A DNA stretch of 64,000 nucleotides from SHVO01 sp041905525. Its GTDB lineage: Bacteria; Pseudomonadota; Alphaproteobacteria; Rhodospirillales; Rhodospirillaceae. Position numbers and translations under genes: made by a program. The stretch's first letter is position 1. Each line of letters begins with the position of its first letter. Location of the stretch: NCBI GenBank assembly GCA_041905525.1, contig JAYRKY010000013.1, forward strand, positions 30,203 through 94,202. The letters are read 5' to 3'. Below, in pieces: positions 53,566 through 61,777 of the stretch. The notes under the pieces were generated by a model that was not told where the DNA came from, made no database searches, and was given only the letters and a program-made list of their open reading frames with translations.

Positions 53566-54885
53566 ATGCAAGTCATTGAAAAACCGGCTGATGGTTTGAA
53601 GCGTGCGTTCAACGTCGTGGTGCCCACGGCGGCCATCGAGGAGAAGGTCAACGAGCGCCTGAACGAAGTCGGTCAGCAGGTTCGCCTGCCGGGTTTCCGC
53701 CCGGGTAAGGTCCCCATGAACCTCTTGAAGAAGCGCTTCGGCGAAGCCGTTCGCGGTGAAGTCCTGGAAAAGACGATTGATGAGTCGACCCAGGCCGCCC
53801 TCAGCGAAAAGGCGCTGAAGCCCGCCGTGCAGCCGAAGGTCGAACTCGTGAAGTTCGAAGAAGGCCAGGATCTGGAATTCTCGGTGCAACTGGAAGTCCT
53901 GCCGGAAATCACGGCAGAAATCGGCGCTTTGGATCTGGTTCGCCCGACCGCGCAGGTTTCCGATGTCGAGATGAGCAAGGCACTTGAAGGCGTTCAGCGC
54001 TCGAAGTCGACGGCGGAACCGGTCGATCGCGAAGCCAAGAATGGCGATGTCATTGTTGCCGACTTCGTTGGCCGTATGGGCGGCGAAGTCTTCCAGGGCG
54101 GCACGATGCAGGACGCCATGATCGAACTGGGCAGCGGCAATTTTATTCCCGGCTTCGAAGAACAACTGGTCGGCGCGAAGTCGGGCGAAACCCGCACTTT
54201 GAAAGTGACCTTCCCGGCCGACTACGCGGCCGCGCCGAACCTCGCGGGCAAGGACGCAGAATTCGAAGTTAAAGTGAAGGAAGTTCGCGAACTGAAGCTG
54301 CCGGTGCTCGACGATGAATTCGCCAAGGGCATCGGCGACAGCAGCATGGATGCTCTCAAGGAGCGTCTGCGCGCGTACCTCCAGCAGAACCACGACGCCA
54401 CGTCGCGCCAGCGCGTGAAGCGTCAGCTTCTCGACAAGCTCGCCGAAGCTCATAAGTTCCCGGTGCCGCAGGGCCTCGTGGATATCGAGTTCGAGTCCAT
54501 CTGGCGCCAGATGGAGCAGGTGACCCGCGGCGGTCAGGTTGATCCGGAAGACGCCGGCAAGTCGGAAGACGAGCTCAAGAAGGAATACCGCGACATCGCG
54601 GAGCGCCGCGTGCGCCTCGGTTTGTTGCTCTCCGAAGTGGGCCAAAAGGCCGGCGTCGTTGTTAGCCCGGACGATTTGAAGTCGGCCATCATGCAGGAAG
54701 CGATGCGCTACCCGGGCCAGGAAGCCCAGGTTGTCGAATACTATCAGCGCAACCCGCAGGCGCTCGAAGGCTTCCGTGCGCCGCTGTTTGAAGAAAAGGT
54801 CGTCGACCATCTCATCAGCAAGGCTAACGTGACCGACAAGACGGTCACCGTCGAAGAACTGCTGAGCGAAGAAGACGAAGTCTAA
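53566..54885 (+). CDS. tig: trigger factor
   Basis: 439 aa from ATG 53566 (MQVIEKPADGLKRAFNVVVP). The N-terminal ribosome-binding domain has the signature FRPGKVPMNLLKKRFG, the central FKBP-type PPIase region contains VIVADFVGRMGGEVFQGG, and the C-terminal chaperone arms are helical. Folding helper at the ribosome exit tunnel. First gene of tig-clpP-clpX-lon, downstream of tRNA-Leu. It ends at a large hairpin terminator. Confidence 0.96.
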   Translation: MQVIEKPADGLKRAFNVVVPTAAIEEKVNERLNEVGQQVRLPGFRPGKVPMNLLKKRFGEAVRGEVLEKTIDESTQAALSEKALKPAVQPKVELVKFEEGQDLEFSVQLEVLPEITAEIGALDLVRPTAQVSDVEMSKALEGVQRSKSTAEPVDREAKNGDVIVADFVGRMGGEVFQGGTMQDAMIELGSGNFIPGFEEQLVGAKSGETRTLKVTFPADYAAAPNLAGKDAEFEVKVKEVRELKLPVLDDEFAKGIGDSSMDALKERLRAYLQQNHDATSRQRVKRQLLDKLAEAHKFPVPQGLVDIEFESIWRQMEQVTRGGQVDPEDAGKSEDELKKEYRDIAERRVRLGLLLSEVGQKAGVVVSPDDLKSAIMQEAMRYPGQEAQVVEYYQRNPQALEGFRAPLFEEKVVDHLISKANVTDKTVTVEELLSEEDEV

Positions 54886-54916
54886 GACGCTCTGCTTCGT
54901 TAACCTTTTAGGTCTC

Positions 54917-54959
54917 AAGGGCTGCAAGGCGTGACCCGCCTTGCGGCCCTTCGCTTTTT
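54917..54959 (+). terminator. rho-independent terminator after tig
   Basis: A 15-bp stem with one G-U pair (54917-54931 with 54937-54951), loop TGACC, then TTTTT at 54955-54959. Its 3' arm overlaps the -35 element of the clpP heat-shock promoter. Confidence 0.9.
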
Positions 54960-54967
54960 GCTTATGT
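54940..54967 (+). promoter_or_regulatory. predicted sigma-32 (RpoH) promoter for clpP
   Basis: CTTG (54940-54943), exactly 17 nt, then CTTATGT (54961-54967), a full match to the alphaproteobacterial heat-shock consensus CTTG-N17-CYTATnT. It lies 36 nt before the clpP start. The -35 box is inside the 3' arm of the tig terminator. Confidence 0.75.
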
Positions 54968-55003
54968 TAGGCGGAACCCTTCCCGTACGCCTTTAGGTGA
55001 CCC

Positions 55004-55666
55004 ATGAAAGATCGCAGCCCCATCGAAGTGTTGGACAACCTTGTGCCGATGGTGGTCGAGCAGACCAATAGGGGCGAGCGCGCATACGACATCTATTCGC
55101 TGCTGTTGAAACAGCGCGTCATTTTCTTAACGGGTGGCGTTAACGACCAGATTTCCTCGCTGATCTGCGCGCAACTCCTGTTCCTTGAGTCCGACAATCC
55201 GAACAAGGACATCTCGTTCTATATCAACTCGCCGGGCGGCGTCGTGACCTCCGGTTTGGCGATCTACGACACGATGAAGTACATCCGCTGCGACGTCTCC
55301 ACTCTGTGCATTGGACAGGCGGCCTCCATGGGCTCGCTCTTGCTGGCGGGCGGAACGAAGGGCAAGCGCTACTCCCTGCCGAACTCGCGCATCATGATCC
55401 ACCAGCCGTCCGGCGGTTTCCAAGGCCAGGCGGCGGACATCGAGATCCAGGCGCGCGAGATTCTCCAGCTTCGCGAGCGCCTCAATCAGATCTACGTCGA
55501 GCACACCGGCCAGACTTTGAAGGCCGTGGAAAAGGCGATGGATCGCGATAATTATATGACCGCCGAAGACGCCAAGAACTTCGGGCTGATCGACACGGTC
55601 ATTAAGGAGCGTCCCCGTCCGCTCGATAAGGACGGTAGCGGCGTGACGCCGCTAAAGACCGCCTAA
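55004..55666 (+). CDS. clpP: ATP-dependent Clp protease proteolytic subunit
   Basis: 220 aa. Catalytic Ser108 in GQAASMGSLLL, His133 in RIMIHQPSGG; the Asp lies in the C-terminal handle region. It starts MKDRSPIEVLDNLVPMVVEQT with a short N-terminal propeptide. It assembles into a double heptamer driven by ClpX, encoded 308 nt downstream, and possibly ClpA. Confidence 0.98.
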   Translation: MKDRSPIEVLDNLVPMVVEQTNRGERAYDIYSLLLKQRVIFLTGGVNDQISSLICAQLLFLESDNPNKDISFYINSPGGVVTSGLAIYDTMKYIRCDVSTLCIGQAASMGSLLLAGGTKGKRYSLPNSRIMIHQPSGGFQGQAADIEIQAREILQLRERLNQIYVEHTGQTLKAVEKAMDRDNYMTAEDAKNFGLIDTVIKERPRPLDKDGSGVTPLKTA

Positions 55667-55974
55667 AGCCACGAAACGGGCTCGCGCTCTTCAACTGCTG
55701 GCTTCACAAACGCGCGTGTGTCTGCACTTTGTGCACGCCGGCTATGCAACTCTGGTGCTCTGTAAGCATTAAGCTCAGGACAGCCGGAGGGTGGACGTTA
55801 TTGAATATTAACGATTAAGGCCTCAGTTACCGAGGAGACACGCGCGCTGTCCGCGTGAATTCTTTCGGTGGTTCTAGGTTGTACGGGGCGGAAAGCCTCG
55901 GTTAACATACGAAATGTAGTATTAATAACCATGGCGGCCTCCCTTCCGGAGAGCGGCCATCGGTGGAGAGGATG
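55667..55974. other. 308-nt non-coding gap before clpX
   Basis: No supported gene. It contains an AT-rich patch around 55797-55820 and another around 55905-55935 just before the clpX ribosome binding site. There is no convincing sigma-32 box (no CTTG at the right spacing), no clear -35/-10 pair and no strong terminator for clpP. A clpX promoter probably lies in the AT-rich patches, but I cannot place it. Confidence 0.5.
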
Positions 55975-57243
55975 ATGACCAAGGCTTCCGGCGGAGACTC
56001 CAAGAATACCCTGTACTGCTCGTTCTGCGGAAAGAGCCAGCACGAGGTCCGCAAGCTTATTGCCGGCCCGACCGTGTTCATCTGCGATGAATGCGTCGAA
56101 CTCTGCATGGACATCATCCGCGAGGAGAACAAAACCAATCTGGTGAAGTCGCGGGAAGGGGTTCCGACCCCGCGCGACATCCTCAAAGTTCTGGATGATT
56201 ATGTGATCGGCCAGGACCACGCCAAGCGCGTGCTCTCGGTGGCGGTGCATAACCACTACAAGCGCCTGTCGGCCACCGCGAAGAATGCGGAAGTCGAGAT
56301 CTCGAAGTCGAACATTCTGCTCATTGGCCCCACGGGCTGCGGGAAGACGCTGCTGGCGCAGACGCTGGCGCGTATCCTTGATGTGCCATTCACCATGGCC
56401 GATGCCACGACGCTCACCGAAGCCGGTTATGTCGGTGAAGACGTCGAGAATATCATTCTGAAGCTGCTGCAAGCGGCGGACTACAACGTCGAGCGTGCGC
56501 AGCGCGGCATCGTCTACATCGACGAAATCGACAAGATCAGCCGAAAGTCGGACAATCCCTCCATCACCCGCGATGTGTCGGGCGAGGGCGTCCAGCAGGC
56601 ACTTCTCAAGATCATGGAAGGCACGGTCGCCTCGGTGCCGCCGCAAGGCGGCCGCAAGCATCCGCAGCAGGAATTCCTGCAGGTGGATACGACCAACATC
56701 CTCTTTATCTGCGGCGGCGCATTCGCCGGTCTCGAGAAGATCATCTCACAACGTGGCAAGGGAACGTCGATCGGCTTCGGCGCGGACGTTCGTTCGCCCG
56801 ACGAGCGCGCGACGGGCGCGATACTGCGCGAAGTCGAGCCCGAAGATCTCCTCAAGTACGGGTTGATTCCGGAGTTCGTCGGTCGCTTGCCGGTGATCGC
56901 CACCCTGGAAGACCTCGACGAGCAGGCGTTGGTCGATATTCTGACACGTCCGAAGAACGCGTTGGCCAAGCAGTATCAACGTCTTTTCGACATGGAAAAC
57001 GTTCACCTCACCTTCACCGAGGACGCGCTGCGGTCAGTGGCTAAGAAAGCCATTACGCGCAGGACCGGCGCGCGCGGTCTGCGGTCCATCATGGAAAGCA
57101 TCCTTCTCGATACGATGTTCGACCTCCCCGGTCTCGAGGGCGTCGAAGAAGTGGTTGTGAACGGAGAAGTCTCCGAAGGACGCGCGAAGCCGCTGTACAT
57201 TTACGCGGATCGACGCGGCGCCGAAGGCGGCACCTCTGCCTGA
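55975..57243 (+). CDS. clpX: ATP-dependent Clp protease ATP-binding subunit ClpX
   Basis: 422 aa from ATG 55975 (MTKASGGDSKNTLYCSFCGK), with GGAGAGG just upstream; in-frame starts at 55972 and 55963 are less typical. The N-terminal C4 zinc domain is CSFCGK...FICDECVELC. AAA+ core: Walker A GPTGCGKT, Walker B IVYIDEIDKI, sensor 2 RRTGARGLRSIME. It unfolds substrates for ClpP, including cell-cycle regulators in alphaproteobacteria. Confidence 0.97.
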   Translation: MTKASGGDSKNTLYCSFCGKSQHEVRKLIAGPTVFICDECVELCMDIIREENKTNLVKSREGVPTPRDILKVLDDYVIGQDHAKRVLSVAVHNHYKRLSATAKNAEVEISKSNILLIGPTGCGKTLLAQTLARILDVPFTMADATTLTEAGYVGEDVENIILKLLQAADYNVERAQRGIVYIDEIDKISRKSDNPSITRDVSGEGVQQALLKIMEGTVASVPPQGGRKHPQQEFLQVDTTNILFICGGAFAGLEKIISQRGKGTSIGFGADVRSPDERATGAILREVEPEDLLKYGLIPEFVGRLPVIATLEDLDEQALVDILTRPKNALAKQYQRLFDMENVHLTFTEDALRSVAKKAITRRTGARGLRSIMESILLDTMFDLPGLEGVEEVVVNGEVSEGRAKPLYIYADRRGAEGGTSA

Positions 57244-57254
57244 TCTTTCAATGG

Positions 57255-57282
57255 CTTGATACTTCGCCGGTACAACCTACAT
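57255..57282 (+). promoter_or_regulatory. predicted sigma-32 (RpoH) promoter for lon
   Basis: CTTG (57255-57258), exactly 17 nt, then CCTACAT (57276-57282), fitting CTTG-N17-CYTATnT with one mismatch (C for T at the fifth -10 position). It lies 12 nt after the clpX stop and 151 nt before the lon start, giving a long leader. Confidence 0.65.
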
Positions 57283-57433
57283 AGGGATTGTCCGGCTGGG
57301 TTGATTAAGGTCATATTCGTAAGCCTGTTCCTGCCGTAGCTTCGTTGAAGTGCGGCAACCCAGAGCGAAAGCTTTCCGTTCATGTGAAGGAAAGCCGACC
57401 TCCAGCGCAGACGACTGAAAGAAGGGTGTTGTA

Positions 57434-59854
57434 GTGGATATCGCCAAAGGCCAGTTGCTTCCGGTCCTGCCTCTCAGGGACATCGTTGTCTTCCCGCACA
57501 TGATCGTCCCGCTGTTCGTGGGCCGTGAGAAATCCGTACGCGCCCTGGAAGACGTCATGGCCGACGACAAGCAGATCCTGCTCGTCGCCCAGAAGGACGC
57601 CTCGCAGGACGATCCGCAACCGAAAGACATTTACGACGTCGGCACCGTGTCGACGGTTCTGCAGCTGCTCAAGCTTCCGGACGGCACGGTGAAAGTGCTG
57701 GTCGAAGGCGGTAGCCGCGCCAAGATTTCGAGCTACAAGGAAAACGACTCTTTCTTCGAGGTGTACGTCGAGGTGATCGACGAACCCAAGGAAGAGGACA
57801 AGGAACTCGAAGCGCTGGCGCGCTCGGTGGTCTCCCAGTTCGAGCAGTACATCAAGCTCAACAAGAAGATCCCGCCGGAAGTTCTCGTGTCGGTGAATCA
57901 GATCGAGAACCCCTCGAAGCTGGCGGACACGGTCGCCTCCCATCTGACGTTGAAGATCGCCGAAAAGCAGGAACTGCTTGAGGTGAAGAGCGTCTCCGAA
58001 CGCCTCGAGCGCGTCTACGGATTCATGGAATCCGAGATCAGCGTTCTCCAGGTGGAAAAGCGTATCCGCAATCGCGTGAAGCGCCAGATGGAGAAGACGC
58101 AGCGCGAGTACTATCTCAATGAACAGATGAAGGCGATCCAGCGCGAGCTGGGCGAGAACGAGGAAGGCAAGGACGAAGCCTCCGAGTTCGAAGAGAAGAT
58201 CAAGAAGCTTCGCATGAGCAAGGAAGCGCGCGAGAAGGCGCTTGCCGAAGTGAAGAAGCTGAAAACGATGAGCCCGATGTCAGCCGAAGCGACCGTGGTG
58301 CGCAACTACCTCGACTGGCTCACCGGCATTCCGTGGAAAAAGCGCTCGAAAATCCACATCGATCTGCGCGCCGCGAAAGCGCAGCTCGACAAGGACCACT
58401 ACGGCCTTGAGAAGGTGAAGGAGCGCATCATCGAGTACTTGGCGGTGCAGAGCCGGACCAAGAAACTCAAGGGGCCGATCCTTTGCCTCGTCGGGCCTCC
58501 CGGTGTCGGTAAAACCTCTTTGGGCCGCTCGATCGCGACCTCCACGGGGCGCCAGTTCGTGCGCGTATCGATGGGCGGTGTGCGGGACGAAGCGGAAATC
58601 CGCGGCCATCGCCGGACCTACATCGGCTCCATGCCTGGCAAGATCATCCAGGGCATGAAGAAGGCCAAGACCTCGAATCCGCTATTCTTGCTTGACGAAA
58701 TCGACAAGCTTGGCGCCGATTGGCGCGGCGATCCGTCGTCGGCGCTGCTGGAGGTGCTCGATCCGGAACAGAATTCCACGTTCCAGGATCACTATCTGGA
58801 AGTCGATTACGATCTCTCGGATGTGCTTTTCATCACGACCGCGAACACGCTGCGGATGCCGCAGCCTCTGCTCGATCGTATGGAAGTGATCCGGGTCTCC
58901 GGTTACACCGAAGATGAAAAGGTCGCGATCGCGAAGCGCCATCTCATTCCGAAGCAATTCCCGGCTCATGGTCTGAAGAAGACCGAGTGGAGCGTATCGG
59001 ACGATGCGCTGCGTGATCTGTGCCGCTACTACACCCGTGAGGCCGGCGTGCGCTCGCTGGAACGCGAGATCGCGAATCTCGCGCGCAAAGCGACGAAGGA
59101 CATCATTCTTCGTAAATTAAAGAAGGTGTCGGTCACGCGCAGGAACCTGAAAAAGTATGCCGGTATTCCGAAGTATCGTTTCGGCGAAGCCGAACGCGAG
59201 GATTTGGTGGGCGTGACCACCGGTCTTGCGTGGACCGAAGTCGGCGGCGAACTCCTATCGATCGAAGCGGTGGTGATGCCCGGCAAGGGCGCCGTGACCA
59301 CGACGGGCAAGCTGGGCGACGTGATGAAGGAGTCGATCTCTGCGGCTCGTTCCTACATCCGCAGCCGCGCCGCAGTGTTCGGTATTCGTCGCAAGGTCTT
59401 CGAGAAGAACGACATCCACTTGCACGTTCCCGAAGGAGCGACGCCGAAGGACGGACCGTCCGCCGGTGTTGCGATGATCACCTCGATGGTGTCGGCGCTG
59501 ACAGGCAATCCTGTCCGCAAGGACGTCTGCATGACCGGTGAAATATCGCTACGGGGACGGGTGCTGCCCATCGGCGGTCTCAAGGAAAAACTCCTCGCGG
59601 CGCAGCGCGGCGGTCTCAAGATCGCGCTGATCCCGAAGGAAAACGAGAAAGATCTCGAGGAGCTTCCTGATAACGTCAAACGCGATCTCACGATCATTCC
59701 GGTGACGACCGTCGATGAGGTGTTGGAGAAGGCTCTGCTCAATCCCCTGGTCCCGATCCTAAAGGAAGTGGATGAGGACGAGGAGAAAGAGAAGGAAAAG
59801 CCGATCCCGACCGCGAAACCGGATGTTGAGGAAGAGCCGCTGACCACCCATTAG
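57434..59854 (+). CDS. lon: ATP-dependent protease Lon
   Basis: 806 aa, GTG start with AAGAAGGG upstream. N-terminal substrate domain (LLPVLPLRDIVVFPHMIVPLFVGR), coiled-coil region, AAA+ module (GPPGVGKTSLGRS, FLLDEIDKLG), and C-terminal serine/lysine protease domain with Ser676 in KDGPSAGVAM. It degrades misfolded proteins and regulators such as DnaA, CcrM or SciP in alphaproteobacteria. A terminator follows. No hupB gene follows, although it usually does in this class. Confidence 0.98.
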   Translation: MDIAKGQLLPVLPLRDIVVFPHMIVPLFVGREKSVRALEDVMADDKQILLVAQKDASQDDPQPKDIYDVGTVSTVLQLLKLPDGTVKVLVEGGSRAKISSYKENDSFFEVYVEVIDEPKEEDKELEALARSVVSQFEQYIKLNKKIPPEVLVSVNQIENPSKLADTVASHLTLKIAEKQELLEVKSVSERLERVYGFMESEISVLQVEKRIRNRVKRQMEKTQREYYLNEQMKAIQRELGENEEGKDEASEFEEKIKKLRMSKEAREKALAEVKKLKTMSPMSAEATVVRNYLDWLTGIPWKKRSKIHIDLRAAKAQLDKDHYGLEKVKERIIEYLAVQSRTKKLKGPILCLVGPPGVGKTSLGRSIATSTGRQFVRVSMGGVRDEAEIRGHRRTYIGSMPGKIIQGMKKAKTSNPLFLLDEIDKLGADWRGDPSSALLEVLDPEQNSTFQDHYLEVDYDLSDVLFITTANTLRMPQPLLDRMEVIRVSGYTEDEKVAIAKRHLIPKQFPAHGLKKTEWSVSDDALRDLCRYYTREAGVRSLEREIANLARKATKDIILRKLKKVSVTRRNLKKYAGIPKYRFGEAEREDLVGVTTGLAWTEVGGELLSIEAVVMPGKGAVTTTGKLGDVMKESISAARSYIRSRAAVFGIRRKVFEKNDIHLHVPEGATPKDGPSAGVAMITSMVSALTGNPVRKDVCMTGEISLRGRVLPIGGLKEKLLAAQRGGLKIALIPKENEKDLEELPDNVKRDLTIIPVTTVDEVLEKALLNPLVPILKEVDEDEEKEKEKPIPTAKPDVEEEPLTTH

Positions 59855-59874
59855 AAGCAGCGGATGATTTGAAG

Positions 59875-59908
59875 ATGGCGGGCGCCGCAAGGCCCCGCCA
59901 TTTTCTTT
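59875..59908 (+). terminator. rho-independent terminator after lon
   Basis: An 8-bp stem ATGGCGGG (59875-59882) with CCCGCCAT (59894-59901) around an internal GC-rich loop, then TTTTCTTT ending at 59908. Confidence 0.8.
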
Positions 59909-59986
59909 GCGGTTTACGTGTGGTGGCCCATCTTGCGGAAAAGCGGCCTTTGCTTTTGGCCGCCGGGCGTTTAGGTTCCGCGTCAC

Positions 59987-60062
59987 GGGCGGTTAGCTCA
60001 GCCGGTAGAGCGCTTGCTTTACACGCAAGATGTCGGCGGTTCGATCCCGTCACCGCCCACCA
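59987..60062 (+). tRNA. tRNA-Val (anticodon TAC)
   Basis: The acceptor GGGCGGT (59987-59993) pairs with ACCGCCC (60052-60058), followed by encoded ACCA. The anticodon stem CTTGC/GCAAG encloses TTTACAC, anticodon TAC at 60020-60022. T-loop GGTTCGATCCC is present. An 18-bp inverted repeat begins within its CCA end. Confidence 0.97.
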
Positions 60063-60100
60063 TCTTTCATCGCGCGCCTGGCGGCGCGCGATGAAAGATG
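60061..60100. repeat. perfect 18-bp inverted repeat abutting tRNA-Val
   Basis: Arm 60061-60078 and arm 60083-60100 are exact reverse complements, with a 4-nt loop TGGC. The first arm uses the last CA of the tRNA CCA end. There is no T-run after it, so it is not a classic terminator. It may act as a processing or 3'-end-protecting hairpin, or be a remnant of a mobile element or att site. Confidence 0.85.
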
Positions 60101-60151
60101 TACCGCCGAAGGCCCGGACAGCATGCGTGCCGGGCGATGATGGGGGCCTCG

Positions 60152-60583
60152 ATGCGCCGTCTCACGAACCTTTTCGCGATCCTTCTTTTCTCGACAGCCG
60201 CGCTTGCACAAAGCAAGCCCGTCGTCGTCGACGACGCCTGGGTGCGTATCTATGAGGGCGCCACCAGTGCATATGTCCATGTTTCAAACACTGGAGCGGA
60301 ACCGGATCGGCTGATCGAGGTCTCGACGCCTGTTGCCGACAAGGCGGAACTTGTCAGCACGCGCGTCCGCAGCGGGAAATTTACCTATCTTCCGCTCCGC
60401 ACGCTGGAAGTCGCCGCGGGCGGCGAACAGCGTCTGCGGCCGGGCGGCGTTTTCATCAGGCTTTCCGCAGTGAAGCGCGACCTGAAGGTCGGCGATCTCG
60501 TTCCTCTGACGTTGCGCTTTGAGCGCGCGGGGCATATCGAAGTCACGGCGCGCGTCGCCAACCAACTCCTGGGCAATCGTTAG
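60152..60583 (+). CDS. PCu(A)C-fold secreted protein lacking the copper ligands
   Basis: 143 aa from ATG 60152 (MRRLTNLFAILLFSTAALAQS, a clear signal peptide). It aligns with copper chaperone PCuAC along its length: AELVSTRVRSG, LEVAAGGEQRLRPGG, LKVGDLVPLTLRFERAG. The family ligands H, M, M, H/M (AELHxxxMxxGVMRM ... GGYHVML) are replaced by Val, Val, Tyr, Phe and Arg. Copper binding by the known site is therefore unlikely. It is followed after 3 nt by the DapA-family gene. Confidence 0.75.
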   Translation: MRRLTNLFAILLFSTAALAQSKPVVVDDAWVRIYEGATSAYVHVSNTGAEPDRLIEVSTPVADKAELVSTRVRSGKFTYLPLRTLEVAAGGEQRLRPGGVFIRLSAVKRDLKVGDLVPLTLRFERAGHIEVTARVANQLLGNR

Positions 60584-60586
60584 ACC

Positions 60587-61510
60587 ATGACGGCTTATCC
60601 CCGCGGCGCGAGTGCTGCGATGCTCACGCTTTACCGCGACGACGGCGGTGTTGATACGGCGGCCATGGGCCGCTTCGGCCGATGGCTGATGGACAACGGA
60701 TGTTCCGGCCTTTTGGCGTTCGGCACCACGGGTGAGGGACCTTCCGTGTCCGTTACCGAGAAGATCGCGGCCGCCCGGGCCATGATCGATGCCGGTATAC
60801 CGCCGCACGCCCTTATCGTCGGTGCGGGCGCTCCATCCCTCTACGACGTTGTGAGTCTCGTCAGTGCCTTGGGTGAGCTGGGATGCGCGGCCCTCGTCCT
60901 TCCTCCGTACTTTTTCCGCGCGGCGCCGCGCGCCGGCATTCACGCGTTTATGGATGAATTGCTTCGCCGTACGGCCTCTGCGGCCACCCCGGTCTTCCTC
61001 TATCATTTTGTCGAAATGTCGACCGTGGCGGTGGATGTAGAGATGATGGCCGCGCTGATGTCTGCCTATCCCGGCCGAATGCGGGGGGTGAAGGATAGCA
61101 GCGGCGATCTCGCCAGCGTGACGTCCTGGTTGAGGTTTCCGGAACTAGCGGTCTTTGCCGGCGATGACCATTTGGCGCGCCCGCTCCTCGCCGCGGGCGG
61201 GGCCGGGGTGATGACCGCCACGGCGGGTTTGGCGCCGGGCCTGGTTTCGAGGGTTTTGGCTGCCGGCGAGGCCGCCGACGAGGCGCGGTTGAGCCGGTTA
61301 TGGAAGGACGTTCTCCTCCAGGTGCCGGTCACGGAGGCCGTGAAGGCGGTTTTCGCCCAGATGAACGGGGACTCCCGGTGGCTCAGGATGCGCCCCCCTC
61401 TGCGGCCCCTGGATCCAGTGGTGGTTTCCGCCACACTGGCAGGCGTCCTCGACGTCGATGACGGCTCCCTTTCGTGCGCTCTGAAGAACTTGCCGCCGAT
61501 CTTCAGCTGA
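60587..61510 (+). CDS. DapA-family aldolase/lyase (not typical DHDPS)
   Basis: 307 aa TIM barrel. The pyruvate-binding GTTGEGPSVS and the Schiff-base Lys in MRGVKDSSGDL are present, and the catalytic Tyr is in FLYHF. The usual YN[VI]PxR motif reads YHFVEMS, so the Arg that binds the carboxylate of aspartate semialdehyde is missing. It is probably a different class I lyase of the DHDPS/NAL family; the substrate is unknown. It sits between the PCuAC-like gene and the nuo operon and ends at a terminator. Confidence 0.8.
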   Translation: MTAYPRGASAAMLTLYRDDGGVDTAAMGRFGRWLMDNGCSGLLAFGTTGEGPSVSVTEKIAAARAMIDAGIPPHALIVGAGAPSLYDVVSLVSALGELGCAALVLPPYFFRAAPRAGIHAFMDELLRRTASAATPVFLYHFVEMSTVAVDVEMMAALMSAYPGRMRGVKDSSGDLASVTSWLRFPELAVFAGDDHLARPLLAAGGAGVMTATAGLAPGLVSRVLAAGEAADEARLSRLWKDVLLQVPVTEAVKAVFAQMNGDSRWLRMRPPLRPLDPVVVSATLAGVLDVDDGSLSCALKNLPPIFS

Positions 61511-61517
61511 ACCGGAG

Positions 61518-61545
61518 GCGCGGCGGTCCCTCCGCGCTCGTTTTT
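61518..61545 (+). terminator. rho-independent terminator after the DapA-family gene
   Basis: Stem GCGCGG (61518-61523) with CCGCGC (61532-61537), possibly extended inside by GG/CC, followed by CGTTTTT ending at 61545. Confidence 0.7.
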
Positions 61546-61606
61546 GAAGGGTGCGAAAGCGCAAAATATCGCGGTCTGTCAATGCTCTTACGCACAATCA
61601 GTTGCC

Positions 61607-61635
61607 TTGACTCTGTTACCCGTGGCCGGTAAATC
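61607..61635 (+). promoter_or_regulatory. predicted sigma-70 promoter for the nuo operon
   Basis: TTGACT (61607-61612), a 17-nt spacer and TAAATC (61630-61635), 143 nt before nuoA. The -35 is strong and the -10 moderate. AT-rich sequence around 61710-61725 could hold a second start. Confidence 0.5.
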
Positions 61636-61777
61636 ACCCCCCACGACGCGCGTGGGGACGGGCGGAAGTTAAGGGGCTTCGGGCACGTTCCTGTCTGTGC
61701 CGTAACCTATTGTAATCATTATTTAAAGGTCGACCCGGCGCCCCGGTGTCGGCGGCCTTCGTGGCAAGGCTGGTCGC

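Noticed and set aside
53458..54927. 489-codon antisense open frame opposite tig
   Set aside because: The plus strand encodes a complete trigger factor; the antisense protein is His/Leu/Phe-rich without recognisable domains, as expected for a mirror frame.
60061..60100. 18-bp hairpin as a plain rho-independent terminator of tRNA-Val
   Set aside because: No T-run follows the 3' arm; the following bases are TACCGCC.
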